From NCBI GenBank assembly GCA_046309775.1, contig JBKCOM010000011.1, positions 1 to 64,000 on the forward strand: a stretch of DNA of 64,000 nt, written 5' to 3'. A program made the translations under genes and the position numbers. Shown here piece after piece: positions 43,766-52,363 of the stretch. Source of the DNA: JAIXWP01 sp046309775. GTDB taxonomy: Bacteria > Bacteroidota > Bacteroidia > Flavobacteriales_D > Sanyastnellaceae. The notes under the pieces are model-generated. The model was not told the origin of the DNA and searched no databases. It saw only the letters and a program-made list of their open reading frames with translations. Every line of letters starts with the position of its first letter. Within the stretch, counting starts at the first letter, position 1.

Positions 43766-46462
43766 TTATCTAAAAAGACATATATGACCTTGTTTCCGCC
43801 GGCTTAAGCCGGCGGAGTCGTTAAATTGAATGTCATATTGATAGATGCCATTAGTGGCAAAATTCTCACCATCACGCACATCACCAACCCAGGCCTTTTC
43901 TGGATCAGTATTAGAGAATATCAATGTTCCCCAGCGATCATAAATTTTACAGCTATAGGCTGTAATGCCGGTCATCACGGGTATCCAAACATCATTCACG
44001 CCGTCACCATTGGGTGAGAATGAGTTTGGAGCGTAAAACATATAGCCATCAATAAATACCCTGCCCACTTGTGTGTCTGAACAGCCGTATTCATTTATAA
44101 CAGTTTGCGTAATCGTTTGATAGCCTCCTTGAATAAATGAATACTGAAAATCACAATCGTTGCTTTCACCGCCGTCGCTCGTGATATAACTGCAGTTCAC
44201 TGCATCTTCACTCAAGTTTATAACCTGCACCGTAGGATTTAGTATATCGAGATTATCTCCAAGAATTTCAAAAGCAGCAGTTGGAGAGGGGTTTACAGTG
44301 ACTGCGTCCTCGAGGTTGTAAAAGATTTCTCTCACGCAACCTGAGGTGGTATATCCAAGCACCGTGATATCGTATACACCAGGGTTCTGATAGATGTGAG
44401 CACCCGCTCCTGCCGTTGATTCCTGAGAATCCCCAAAAGTCCATTCGTAGAAAATGGGGGTGTCTGATGTGAAGTCAGTGGAAAAATTCAGAAGCATTGG
44501 AGCGCAGCCGGGAGTGCTATTTATAATCGGGGTGAATTCTGGATCCGTTACGACCCAAACATCTTCTGTGTATGTTTTGGTGCAGCCGTTTTCAGATATC
44601 GAAAGTTCTACAGGATAAATCCCAGGAGCATTGAAGCTTATATTTTGCGGGCTCTGCGCCGAAGAGGTGGTCGCTGTCGCTGTGGCGCCGAAATTCCAGG
44701 AAAAAATGGCGTCGCTTATTGAATTGCCTTCACCGAAAAAATCAAAAGCATTCGTTGAAAAACACTGTGGCTCTGGAGCTTCAAAAAATGGATCAAGCAA
44801 GTCAAAGATCTCAAAGTTTATAGAGGCCGTATCAGGACACGTAAAAGGAGCTGATACAATTAATGAGATAACATATGCTCCGGTATCTGGAAAAGTAAAT
44901 TCAGGGTTAGGCACTGCAGATATATCTCCGCCGAAGACGGTGCCAAAGTCCCATAAATAATTTTGTGCATTCGTACTGTTTTGAGTGAATGTGTAAGTAA
45001 GTCCTGCACAAAAACTCTCTTGCGGGTTGATGGCTGCAACTGGTTCGGGTGGATTGTCGAGATTCAGGACGTCGTTGGCAAAACAACCATTATCTTCCAC
45101 TGAAAGACTTACCTGGTAAGTGGTTTGTTCTTGAAGAAGAACAATGTCTTGAGGGTTTTGATTAGTAGAAGAACTTGGAACGGATCCCGGGCCAAAATCC
45201 CAGTTGAAGATAGCGTTATCATTTCCATTTGTGGTCGCCAAAAAGTCATATTTGACATTAGGGTAGTCGCATTCTCCTTGGCCAACGCTGATGCTAACTT
45301 CAAGAGGTGGACGTGCATCGAATACCGCGTTTGCAGTGTCTGCACAAGTCCAACCTGGATTCGCAATCAATTGAACATTATACAATCCGGGTGCTGGATA
45401 GGTATAGGATGGGTTGGCTTCTTCACTCACATCAGTGCTTATTCCTTCTACACCGAAATCCCACGCAAAGAATGAGGCGTTGGTGGATATATTTTCAAAT
45501 GAAACCGTAAGGCCGTCACAAAATGAATCCTGTTCTGGGATAGATGCGATGATATTCGGGTCGCACAAGGTAACGTTGAACTGAAAGTCCCGATGCGAGC
45601 GATTAATAAGGATTCCATCGCGATATTCACTCACACAGACTCCAATTACATACTGTCCCATCTGAGTTGCCGTTCCTGTGATATATCCCGTTTCAGGATT
45701 GATGCTAAATTCTGGAGAAGAAGCGATTTGATAATTTTCATCATAGCCATTCGACCATACGACGTCTGTATACGGACCTGGAGCCAGTGGATTGGGTGCA
45801 GGTGAATTTGCAGAGCCTCCGTGATATGGAGTACAAAACTCATATACAAGCGAATCACCATCGATATCAGTAGCGCCATGGTCAAAAAAGAATTCTGCAT
45901 TTGCACAAAGCGCTGCTGGAGGGAAATTATCGAAACTCGCCGAGCTGTTATTGCCTTCAGGTAAGATATTCGTTCCAGGTATTTCGGTATATAGCGTTAT
46001 TCCTGTTCCGTTTGGATTTACTAGATTTGAAATAGAAGGATTGCGACAACAACGTTGGTGGACTAAATAATATCCAAATTCACTTGGAGGAACCGTAATA
46101 GTAGTATTATAGGTTGCCCTTTCTATGCATAGATCGGGGGGAAGAATAAAACACGGATTCTCGAGCTCAACGGGAACTTGCTCAATATTGGATTGCAATA
46201 AAGGGATTTCGTCAGTGTAGACAGAAAAGTTTGTTTGTTTTTCAAATGCCGTCAGTAAAATTTGCTGGTCGAATTGAGTGTTGTTTTGATTGGCAGGCCC
46301 ACAGTCGCGATATACAATGACGGTCACATAATAATTGTCATTCCCTAAATACTCATAAAAAATCTCCCCACCAACAAGGTGGGTTGCTTTTACCGAAGCA
46401 TGAGAAATCATCACAAGCAAACTGAGTAAAAGTAAGTTCTTTATAGAGTGAAAGAGGTTCAT
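43766..46462 (-). CDS. PKD-domain cell-surface protein with type B T9SS (gliding-motility-type) C terminus
   Basis: 898 residues with a signal peptide (MNLFHSIKNLLLLSLLVMISHASVKA). The N-terminal region (about 27-310, beginning THLVGGEIFYEYLGNDNYYVTVIVYRDCG) is a common Bacteroidota leader domain. It is followed by about five PKD-like domains, each with a WDFG or WTFGD core (NYLWDFGTVFGG, IFYEWTFGDSQESTAGAGAHIYQNPGVYDITV). The C terminus (YAPNSFSPNGDGVNDVWIPV ... YDRWGTLIF) is the CHU_C/type B sorting domain, which sends proteins through T9SS with a shuttle partner. Likely an adhesin-like surface protein. Its last codons contain a perfect 20-bp palindrome. Confidence 0.88.
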   Translation of the reverse strand: MNLFHSIKNLLLLSLLVMISHASVKATHLVGGEIFYEYLGNDNYYVTVIVYRDCGPANQNNTQFDQQILLTAFEKQTNFSVYTDEIPLLQSNIEQVPVELENPCFILPPDLCIERATYNTTITVPPSEFGYYLVHQRCCRNPSISNLVNPNGTGITLYTEIPGTNILPEGNNSSASFDNFPPAALCANAEFFFDHGATDIDGDSLVYEFCTPYHGGSANSPAPNPLAPGPYTDVVWSNGYDENYQIASSPEFSINPETGYITGTATQMGQYVIGVCVSEYRDGILINRSHRDFQFNVTLCDPNIIASIPEQDSFCDGLTVSFENISTNASFFAWDFGVEGISTDVSEEANPSYTYPAPGLYNVQLIANPGWTCADTANAVFDARPPLEVSISVGQGECDYPNVKYDFLATTNGNDNAIFNWDFGPGSVPSSSTNQNPQDIVLLQEQTTYQVSLSVEDNGCFANDVLNLDNPPEPVAAINPQESFCAGLTYTFTQNSTNAQNYLWDFGTVFGGDISAVPNPEFTFPDTGAYVISLIVSAPFTCPDTASINFEIFDLLDPFFEAPEPQCFSTNAFDFFGEGNSISDAIFSWNFGATATATTSSAQSPQNISFNAPGIYPVELSISENGCTKTYTEDVWVVTDPEFTPIINSTPGCAPMLLNFSTDFTSDTPIFYEWTFGDSQESTAGAGAHIYQNPGVYDITVLGYTTSGCVREIFYNLEDAVTVNPSPTAAFEILGDNLDILNPTVQVINLSEDAVNCSYITSDGGESNDCDFQYSFIQGGYQTITQTVINEYGCSDTQVGRVFIDGYMFYAPNSFSPNGDGVNDVWIPVMTGITAYSCKIYDRWGTLIFSNTDPEKAWVGDVRDGENFATNGIYQYDIQFNDSAGLSRRKQGHICLFR
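43796..43815. repeat. Perfect 20-bp GC-rich palindrome
   Basis: CCGCCGGCTT followed directly by its reverse complement, with no spacer. It lies inside the last codons of the minus-strand PKD gene and 34 nt past the stop of the plus-strand gene. A strong hairpin or cruciform is possible, but no T tract follows on the plus strand. Confidence 0.85.
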
Positions 46463-46527
46463 TTTAAAGAATGCGATACTAATATAATCAATACAGCCAA
46501 TTCCCTACTACATGACCAGAAACATCT

Positions 46528-46535
46528 TACTTTCG
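46528..46535 (+). promoter_or_regulatory. Possible -7 element TACTTTCG for moaC
   Basis: The same octamer as upstream of hemN, again 4 nt before the start codon. No matching -33 box is visible. Confidence 0.38.
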
Positions 46536-46539
46536 TTGC

Positions 46540-47013
46540 ATGAATGAATGGTCACATTTGGATGAACAAGGGAAGGTCAAAATGGTTGACGTTGGCGATA
46601 AAAATGCCACCATACGTTTGGCTAAGGCCCAGGCTTTAGTGGTGTTGCCGCCTCATGTTCACAATCAATTAAAGGCCTCTGATTTCTCTACGGCCAAGGG
46701 CTCTGTGATACAAACGGCTGTAATTGCTGGTATCATGGCGGCAAAGAAAACGCCTGAGTTGATTCCTCTTTGCCACCAGCTTTTGCTCAATAGTGTGGAT
46801 GTCCAAATCGAAGTAGTGGACACACATTTACAAATAATCTGTTCTGTGAAGACATCGGGTAAAACCGGAGTTGAGATGGAGGCGCTCACGGGAGCGTCCG
46901 TCGCGGCTTTGACCGTTTATGATATGTGCAAGGCATTATCACATGATATTGAAATAAGTTCAATCCGTTTGTTGTCAAAGTCAGGTGGAAAAAACGATTA
47001 TGAAAGAAAATAA
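46540..47013 (+). CDS. moaC: Cyclic pyranopterin monophosphate synthase
   Basis: 157 residues. With MoaA, MoaC turns GTP into cyclic pyranopterin monophosphate, the first intermediate of molybdenum cofactor. Family motifs: the N-terminal SHLDEQGKVKMVDVGDK, LIPLCHQLLL (about 74-83), SVKTSGKTGVEMEALTG (about 102-118) and TVYDMCKA with D128. Most of a typical MoaC is present. The moa/moe genes that should act beside it are not in the window. It is first in an operon in which the mobA-like gene starts 14 nt before the moaC stop. Confidence 0.95.
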   Translation: MNEWSHLDEQGKVKMVDVGDKNATIRLAKAQALVVLPPHVHNQLKASDFSTAKGSVIQTAVIAGIMAAKKTPELIPLCHQLLLNSVDVQIEVVDTHLQIICSVKTSGKTGVEMEALTGASVAALTVYDMCKALSHDIEISSIRLLSKSGGKNDYERK

Positions 47014-48094
47014 ACCTTCGAAATATTATTTCCACCCAAATGAAATTGCCTTATTGGGCGATAGCTGTGATGCCATGGAGGCATTTTATTTTGAGTTAAA
47101 AAATACCTTCCCTCATATTCACATGTGCTATATCGATGGCAGTCACGATGAGCAGCAGCCTCTATCCAATGATCGGTTTGTTATTGGACAAAATACATTG
47201 AACACAGAAACGGATGTCCTTTCTTCACAAGTTCAGATAAATGCGTTGGTTGCAGGATTTGATTTAGTGATCATAAACGGACATCATTTTAAAGGAAGCA
47301 GACAATTACTTTTTTTAAATGAAAAAAAAATAGGCTCGGTAAAGCGAAGAGCGAGTGAGCTGACAAATGTTATTGCCATTTTTGATAAAAAAAATAAAGA
47401 ACTACCGCGTTTATTTTCTCTTGAATTGCCTTTCATTACTGATTTATCGGTGATCAACGAAATACCGAAGTTAGAGCCGTTGTTACAATTGAGTTCTGAT
47501 ATTCCGGCATTGAGCATGCTGGTATTGGCGGGCGGCAAGAGTTCGCGAATGGGGGAAGCGAAAGAACTGATCAACTATCATGGTAAATCTCAATTGAATT
47601 ATTTGATTGAATTAGGTAAAAAATGTGGAATGGAGGTTTTCGTTTCCACGACCAGCCCAACCTTTGGTAATAATACCGACGCGGAGACAATCATCGATTT
47701 TATGCAGGCAAACGGTCCAATTGTGGGTATTCTCAGCGCTTTTCGGAAATTTCGGGATCGAGCGTTTTTAGTGGTGGCTTGTGATATGCCATTTATAAAT
47801 GAGCCAGCGATTCAGACGTTGATTGCAAACCGCGATCACACATGCTTCGCAACATGTTTTGCCAATAGCGAAAAAGGATGGAATGAGCCCTTATTTGCGA
47901 TTTGGGAACCGCGCAGCAGAATGGTTTTGTGGAATGCCTTAGGAAATGATTTTAGTTGTCCTCGCAAACTGCTTTCACAAATGAGGGTGAAATCCATTGC
48001 TACCGAAAGACAGGAATGGTTGATCAATGCGAATGATCAACAAGAAAAAGAGCGAGTGAAAAAAATGATAAAAGAACGAAGCGATGAATATTAA
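47000..48094 (+). CDS. MobA-type molybdenum cofactor guanylyltransferase with MobB-like N-terminal half
   Basis: 364 residues from the ATG at 47000; a GTG at 46985 is possible, but AGGTGG at 46983-46988 is placed to serve 47000. The C-terminal half (about 172-364) is an NTP-transferase: MLVLAGGKSSRMGEAKELINY (nucleotide loop), VACDMPFI (metal Asp) and NEPLFAIWEP as in MobA, which attaches GMP to molybdopterin. The N-terminal half (about 1-165) has DLVIINGHHFKGSRQLLFLNEKKIGSVKR, which resembles the VEG-x-K segment of MobB, but no Walker A GxxxxGK is present (IALLGDSCDAM in its place), so GTP binding there is doubtful. Overlaps moaC and the thioesterase gene. Confidence 0.83.
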   Translation: MKENKPSKYYFHPNEIALLGDSCDAMEAFYFELKNTFPHIHMCYIDGSHDEQQPLSNDRFVIGQNTLNTETDVLSSQVQINALVAGFDLVIINGHHFKGSRQLLFLNEKKIGSVKRRASELTNVIAIFDKKNKELPRLFSLELPFITDLSVINEIPKLEPLLQLSSDIPALSMLVLAGGKSSRMGEAKELINYHGKSQLNYLIELGKKCGMEVFVSTTSPTFGNNTDAETIIDFMQANGPIVGILSAFRKFRDRAFLVVACDMPFINEPAIQTLIANRDHTCFATCFANSEKGWNEPLFAIWEPRSRMVLWNALGNDFSCPRKLLSQMRVKSIATERQEWLINANDQQEKERVKKMIKERSDEY

Positions 48095-48512
48095 ACCATA
48101 TCAACCAGAGATCAGGTTCTCTGATATTGATGCATTAGGGCACGTCAACAACGCCATATATCTCACCTATTTTGAGCAAACGAGAATTTATTATTTCGGA
48201 CAACTTATTTCTGAGAAATGGGATTGGAACAAGTTTGGACTGCTCGTAGCCAAAAACGAAATTGAATATAAAGTGCCAATCTTGCTGAACGATAAGGTTT
48301 TCATACACCTAGGTTGCAAACACATCGGTAATAAGAGTTTTACCCTCGACTACAGGGTAGATGTAGTGCGAGGTGAAAATCAATTTGTCGCGTGCGTTGG
48401 AGCTTCTATAATGGTGAGTTATGATCACCAGCAGAATGTGACCACAGCCATTCCAGAAATTTGGCGAGAAAAATTTGGCGCGTTGAAGTCTGTCACTTCA
48501 ACACCAGCATAA
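48084..48512 (+). CDS. Acyl-CoA thioesterase, 4-hydroxybenzoyl-CoA thioesterase (hot-dog) family
   Basis: 142 residues with the hot-dog thioesterase signature RFSDIDALGHVNNAIYLTYFEQTR, in which the Asp and the HVNN turn form the active site. It hydrolyses a CoA thioester; the substrate cannot be inferred. Its start overlaps the mobA-like gene by 11 nt, so it is translated from the molybdenum-cofactor operon though no functional link is known. Its last 20 nt overlap the convergent amylase gene. Confidence 0.87.
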   Translation: MNIKPYQPEIRFSDIDALGHVNNAIYLTYFEQTRIYYFGQLISEKWDWNKFGLLVAKNEIEYKVPILLNDKVFIHLGCKHIGNKSFTLDYRVDVVRGENQFVACVGASIMVSYDHQQNVTTAIPEIWREKFGALKSVTSTPA

Positions 48513-50376
48513 GGGAAGACATTGGGGCAATGGTTATGTCCTCGCCGATATTGACTTTTTCACCTGTAATAATGTTCTCACCTTCTTGGGACTTTTCAAT
48601 GTGCTCAGCAAAACGACGTAGTTTGACTTTTGTCTCTTTAGCGGATGTGCTATGAATGCACATGAGTTTTTCGCCGTTTTTTCCGATACGGAAATAAACA
48701 TAAATGTCTTCCTCAGGCACATATTGATGGAATGCAGACTGCGCAAGCCAAGGATTATTTTTTCGCCAATTAAATAATTTGGAAGAAAAGTCAAACGCCT
48801 CTTTTTGGTTAGCAGACATATTATTCCGATCGAATAAATTCAAGGAATCTCCAGGCCAGCCTCCGGGAAAGTCTTTTCTAACAAGCGCGTCTGGATTTGT
48901 AAAACCAGTCATTAAAATTTCATTACCATAGTAAACGCACGGAATACCTCTTAAAGTGCCGAGTAAAGACATTCCCATTTTCCATTTTGAAAAATCTTCT
49001 CCTATCATGCTGTAGAATCTCCCCAAGTCATGATTGTCTAGAAATGTTACGCCGTCGCCAGCATTGTGGTAGAGGTAGTCATGGGTGAGTGTCATTTGGA
49101 TTCTTCTTAAACCTTCTTCCCATCCAAACTTTTCATTCAGTCCTTTCGTGATTGCGAAGTAAACCTGAAAATCAGTTACACCATCTAGGTGTGAATCGAA
49201 TTCTTTATTGAGATTATTATGCTTGGTAAACCATGCCTGCACGGGTGAACCCTGAACCCACGTTTCACCGAAGATGTGCAAAGTCGGGTACTCCTTTTTT
49301 AAAGCTTTATTCAGATCACTCATGAATTTTTGATCTGGGTAGGGATATGTATCGATTCTGAAAGCGTCAATTTCCGCATATTCGATCCACCATATGGAGT
49401 TTTGAATAAGGTATCTGGCTAGATGTGGATCTTGTTGATTGAGGTCTGGCATGTGTTTATCAAACCACCCATCCTTCAAGATCATTTTGTCGTACTCAGT
49501 CGCGTAGGGGTCCATGAGCAGCTCCGTACGGTAATTGGTGCGGGTGAATTCAGGAAACCAATGCACCCAATTGCTGTCTGGAAGGTTTTTGAATGCATAA
49601 TGTTCGTTGCCCCAATGATTGTAGACAACATCCCAAACCGTTTTCATACCTTTATCATGAAGCTTTTTGGTTAGTTTCTTAAACTGATCATTTGTACCCA
49701 GACGAGGATCTACCTTGTAAGAATCAGTAGCTGCATATCCGTGGTAGCTTTCATATGGCTGATTGTTTTCGAGAATTGGATTATACCATATAGCAGTGAA
49801 TCCCATGTTTTCAATAAAGTCGAGATGATTCTCTATGCCTTTCAGGTCTCCACCGTGGCGTCCTTTTAGGGCTTTTCTATCTGCTTTCTCCAACATTCCG
49901 GGCATGTTGTCGTTGGAGGGATCGCCATTTGAGAAGCGATCGGGGAAAACCAAATACATGTTGTCAGCTTGATTTAGTCCCGCAGGTTTGAATCCAGATC
50001 TTCTATTCAATGCATATTTATAAGAGGTACTTTTCTTCGAGCCTTTTTTCACTAGTAAAAAAGTAATTTCTCCCTCAGATTGACCTTTTTCGATTACAAT
50101 AGTGATGTACTTATAGCATTTGTTTTTTGCGGCCTCTTGATGGATGATTTTAGTAAATTTTTCATTCAATAAAATGTCATAATCCCCAATATTGGCGCCC
50201 ATTACAAGAAGTTCTACAGTGTCTGTCTCCATGTCAATCCACCAGTTCGGCGGGTCTATTCTCTCGATAATGTCTTGTTGTGAATAACTGTCAAATGGGA
50301 GGGTGAAAATGAAGATTAATGTATTGATAGACAGTGTTAATGCCGTTCTTTTGATATCTTTTAATGAAAAATTCAT
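48493..50376 (-). CDS. GH13 alpha-amylase / cyclomaltodextrinase-type enzyme, secreted
   Basis: 627 residues: a signal peptide, then a cyclomaltodextrinase-type N-terminal domain (about 33-120, RIDPPNWWIDMETDTVELLVMGANI), the GH13 (beta/alpha)8 barrel and a C-terminal beta domain. Catalytic triad: nucleophile D342 (DAFRIDTYPYPD), acid/base E371 (FGETWV) and transition-state D450 (FLDNHDLGRF); region I is VWDVVYNHWG. Related to neopullulanase/SusA enzymes that open cyclodextrins and cut maltodextrins in the periplasm. No T9SS tail. Divergent from the gene for a starch-binding-like T9SS protein, which fits a shared role in alpha-glucan use. Its 3' end overlaps the thioesterase gene by 20 nt. 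Confidence 0.92.
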   Translation of the reverse strand: MNFSLKDIKRTALTLSINTLIFIFTLPFDSYSQQDIIERIDPPNWWIDMETDTVELLVMGANIGDYDILLNEKFTKIIHQEAAKNKCYKYITIVIEKGQSEGEITFLLVKKGSKKSTSYKYALNRRSGFKPAGLNQADNMYLVFPDRFSNGDPSNDNMPGMLEKADRKALKGRHGGDLKGIENHLDFIENMGFTAIWYNPILENNQPYESYHGYAATDSYKVDPRLGTNDQFKKLTKKLHDKGMKTVWDVVYNHWGNEHYAFKNLPDSNWVHWFPEFTRTNYRTELLMDPYATEYDKMILKDGWFDKHMPDLNQQDPHLARYLIQNSIWWIEYAEIDAFRIDTYPYPDQKFMSDLNKALKKEYPTLHIFGETWVQGSPVQAWFTKHNNLNKEFDSHLDGVTDFQVYFAITKGLNEKFGWEEGLRRIQMTLTHDYLYHNAGDGVTFLDNHDLGRFYSMIGEDFSKWKMGMSLLGTLRGIPCVYYGNEILMTGFTNPDALVRKDFPGGWPGDSLNLFDRNNMSANQKEAFDFSSKLFNWRKNNPWLAQSAFHQYVPEEDIYVYFRIGKNGEKLMCIHSTSAKETKVKLRRFAEHIEKSQEGENIITGEKVNIGEDITIAPMSSLMLVLK

Positions 50377-50385
50377 ATCGAATGC

Positions 50386-50413
50386 TTGTGTATTCGTAAA
50401 AATGCTATTTTTG
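50386..50413 (+). promoter_or_regulatory. Possible promoter of the starch-binding-like gene
   Basis: TTG at 50386-50388, a 17-nt spacer (slightly short) and TATTTTTG at 50406-50413, an exact TAnnTTTG, 45 nt before the ATG at 50459. Confidence 0.5.
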
Positions 50414-50458
50414 GAAAGTGTTAAAAGTACACCAAGTATAACCCAAACAACAAACCAA

Positions 50459-52201
50459 ATGAAAAAAATCTACGCATTTCTTTTTGCAAGTGCTATGGCC
50501 ATCGCTGCGAATGCCCAAGTGCTTGTTGCTTTTACAGTTGACATGAGTGGTCAAACAGTTTCTCCAAACGGTGTTCACCTCGCGGGAAACTTTAATGATC
50601 CTAATTATGATGGTAGTGTAATCAATCCAGATTATTCTCAGTGGACTCCTAATTCAATTGCTTTGCAAGATCTTGGTAATGGAATTTATGGTGTTGAATT
50701 GAGCCTTCTTCCAGCACAGTACCAATTTAAGTTTATCAATGGTAATGATTGGCCAGGCGAGGAGCAAGTTCCAGAGCTTTGCCGCGAAAATGGTACCACC
50801 AACAGATATTTCTGGGTAAGCGAAGAATCTTCTTATGATGTGTGCTTCGGAAGTTGTGTGGCATGTGGCGACAAAGCGGTATTGCTTCAAGTGGACATGT
50901 CATTAGTCGACCTTGATGGAGACGGCATCACCGGCGAGCCATATGATGCTGCAACAGAAACTGGTGATATCCATCCTGATGGTGTTCACGTGGCTGGTGA
51001 TTTCCCAGGCAGCGGATGGACAAGCTTCGTGGCGCTTCAAGACAATGACGGTAACGGCATTTGGACGGTAGTTCTCAACGTTGGCGATATCACAGGTATG
51101 GAATATAAGTTCATCAACGGTCCTGACTTCAATTTCCCAAATGAAAATATCACAGGTGCTTGTGGACCAGGTAATGGAAACCGCGCACTTAGCACAACTG
51201 ACATGAACACTATCCAACAGATCTATTGCTACAATGCATGTGATTTCTGTGTACAGCCAAGCCTCATTACTTTTAATGTTGACATGAACAACTCATGCGC
51301 TGACGTTAGCGAAGGTGTAAACCTTATGGGTACCGTTACAGACTGGGGTGCTGGTCAACCAATGTCTGATGATGATGGCGACGGTATTTATACTTTGACT
51401 TTACCATTACAGCCAGGTAACTACGCGTACAAGTTCAGAATTGGCAGCGGTGGCTGGGAAGGTTTCCCTGGTGACAGATCGTTGGCTGTAGAGGCTGCGA
51501 CAAATCAAACACTTCCAAACGTTTGTTTCGGTTCTGCTGATCCTTGCGGTGCATTCTATTCACCAGCCAACGTTACTTTCCGCGTTAATCCTGGTGATAA
51601 CATAATCCCTCAGGGTCATGTGATGTGGGTAATGGGTGATTTCACAGGCTGGCAAGGTGGAGCTCTTGAAATGACAGAAGGTCCAGATGGTGTTTGGGAA
51701 AAAACAATCAATGATTTCTGTCCACAACAAGGTTTCTATAAGTTCGTAATCGGACTTGATAACAACGACACTGAAGTAGATTGGTTGGAGGAAACTGCCG
51801 ACTTCTCTGAAATTGGCGGTTGCGGGGTTAATAACGGTACATTCTCAGACAACAGAAATTTCGTTCGCACAAGCGATGAAGCAATTACTCTTTGCTATAC
51901 TTTCGATGAGTGTTCTTCTTGCTTAATCAACGTTGAAGAAAACGAAGCTGTGTCTAACCTTAGCATTTTCCCTGTCCCTGCAAATGATGTTGTAAATGTT
52001 CGTTTCAACAACCTCAACGCTCAGACAGTAGTAATCAATCTTGTTAACAACGTGGGTCAAATTGTTAGAAATATCAATTTGGGAACTGTAACAGGTGTAT
52101 CAAATGTTGAGTTGGATGTAAATAATTTGACATCAGGTGTTTATGCTGTTCAAATCAGCAATGGCAATTCATCTGTAGTTCGTCAGATCGTAGTTCAATA
52201 A
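50459..52201 (+). CDS. Secreted protein with four starch-binding-like beta domains and T9SS tail
   Basis: 580 residues from the ATG at 50459 (signal peptide MKKIYAFLFASAMAIAANAQ); the open frame upstream to 50303 overlaps the divergent gene and is not used. Four tandem E-set/CBM-like units start near 22, 145, 285 and 380: each opens with a VDM- or VNP-type strand, has a G-V-x-L-x-G-x-F (or similar) segment and ends with a YxFKFINGxxWxG-like strand, as in glycogen-recognition or SusE/F-type domains. A T9SS type A domain closes it (LSIFPVPANDVVNVRF ... LTSGVYAVQIS). Divergent to the GH13 amylase, so a surface alpha-glucan binder is my best reading. The units could also be generic Ig-like folds. 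Confidence 0.72.
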   Translation: MKKIYAFLFASAMAIAANAQVLVAFTVDMSGQTVSPNGVHLAGNFNDPNYDGSVINPDYSQWTPNSIALQDLGNGIYGVELSLLPAQYQFKFINGNDWPGEEQVPELCRENGTTNRYFWVSEESSYDVCFGSCVACGDKAVLLQVDMSLVDLDGDGITGEPYDAATETGDIHPDGVHVAGDFPGSGWTSFVALQDNDGNGIWTVVLNVGDITGMEYKFINGPDFNFPNENITGACGPGNGNRALSTTDMNTIQQIYCYNACDFCVQPSLITFNVDMNNSCADVSEGVNLMGTVTDWGAGQPMSDDDGDGIYTLTLPLQPGNYAYKFRIGSGGWEGFPGDRSLAVEAATNQTLPNVCFGSADPCGAFYSPANVTFRVNPGDNIIPQGHVMWVMGDFTGWQGGALEMTEGPDGVWEKTINDFCPQQGFYKFVIGLDNNDTEVDWLEETADFSEIGGCGVNNGTFSDNRNFVRTSDEAITLCYTFDECSSCLINVEENEAVSNLSIFPVPANDVVNVRFNNLNAQTVVINLVNNVGQIVRNINLGTVTGVSNVELDVNNLTSGVYAVQISNGNSSVVRQIVVQ

Positions 52202-52225
52202 GCTATTAATAACCAACAGGTTTGA

Positions 52226-52262
52226 AATCGCCCCTTCATTTTTGGAGGGGCGATTTTTTTTT
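52226..52262 (+). terminator. Rho-independent terminator
   Basis: AATCGCCCCT pairs with AGGGGCGATT around a 10-nt loop, followed by a T run. 24 nt past the stop of the starch-binding-like gene. Confidence 0.92.
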
Positions 52263-52288
52263 AGTGAAAAATGTTTTTTAAACATTGA

Positions 52289-52319
52289 TTTGCACCTTTT
52301 GCACAATCACTTATATTTG
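52289..52319 (+). promoter_or_regulatory. Promoter of the SprB-repeat gene
   Basis: TTTG (52289-52292), a 19-nt spacer and TATATTTG (52312-52319): a full match to the Bacteroidota consensus. Transcription should begin near 52326, about 38 nt before the ATG at 52364. Confidence 0.8.
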
Positions 52320-52363
52320 GCGTGATAATCTTAATCACCTTAATACCCAAAATCAAGCAACAC

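Noticed and set aside
46985..46999. GTG start for the mobA-like gene
   Set aside because: The ATG at 47000 is a better start codon and has AGGTGG at a suitable distance.
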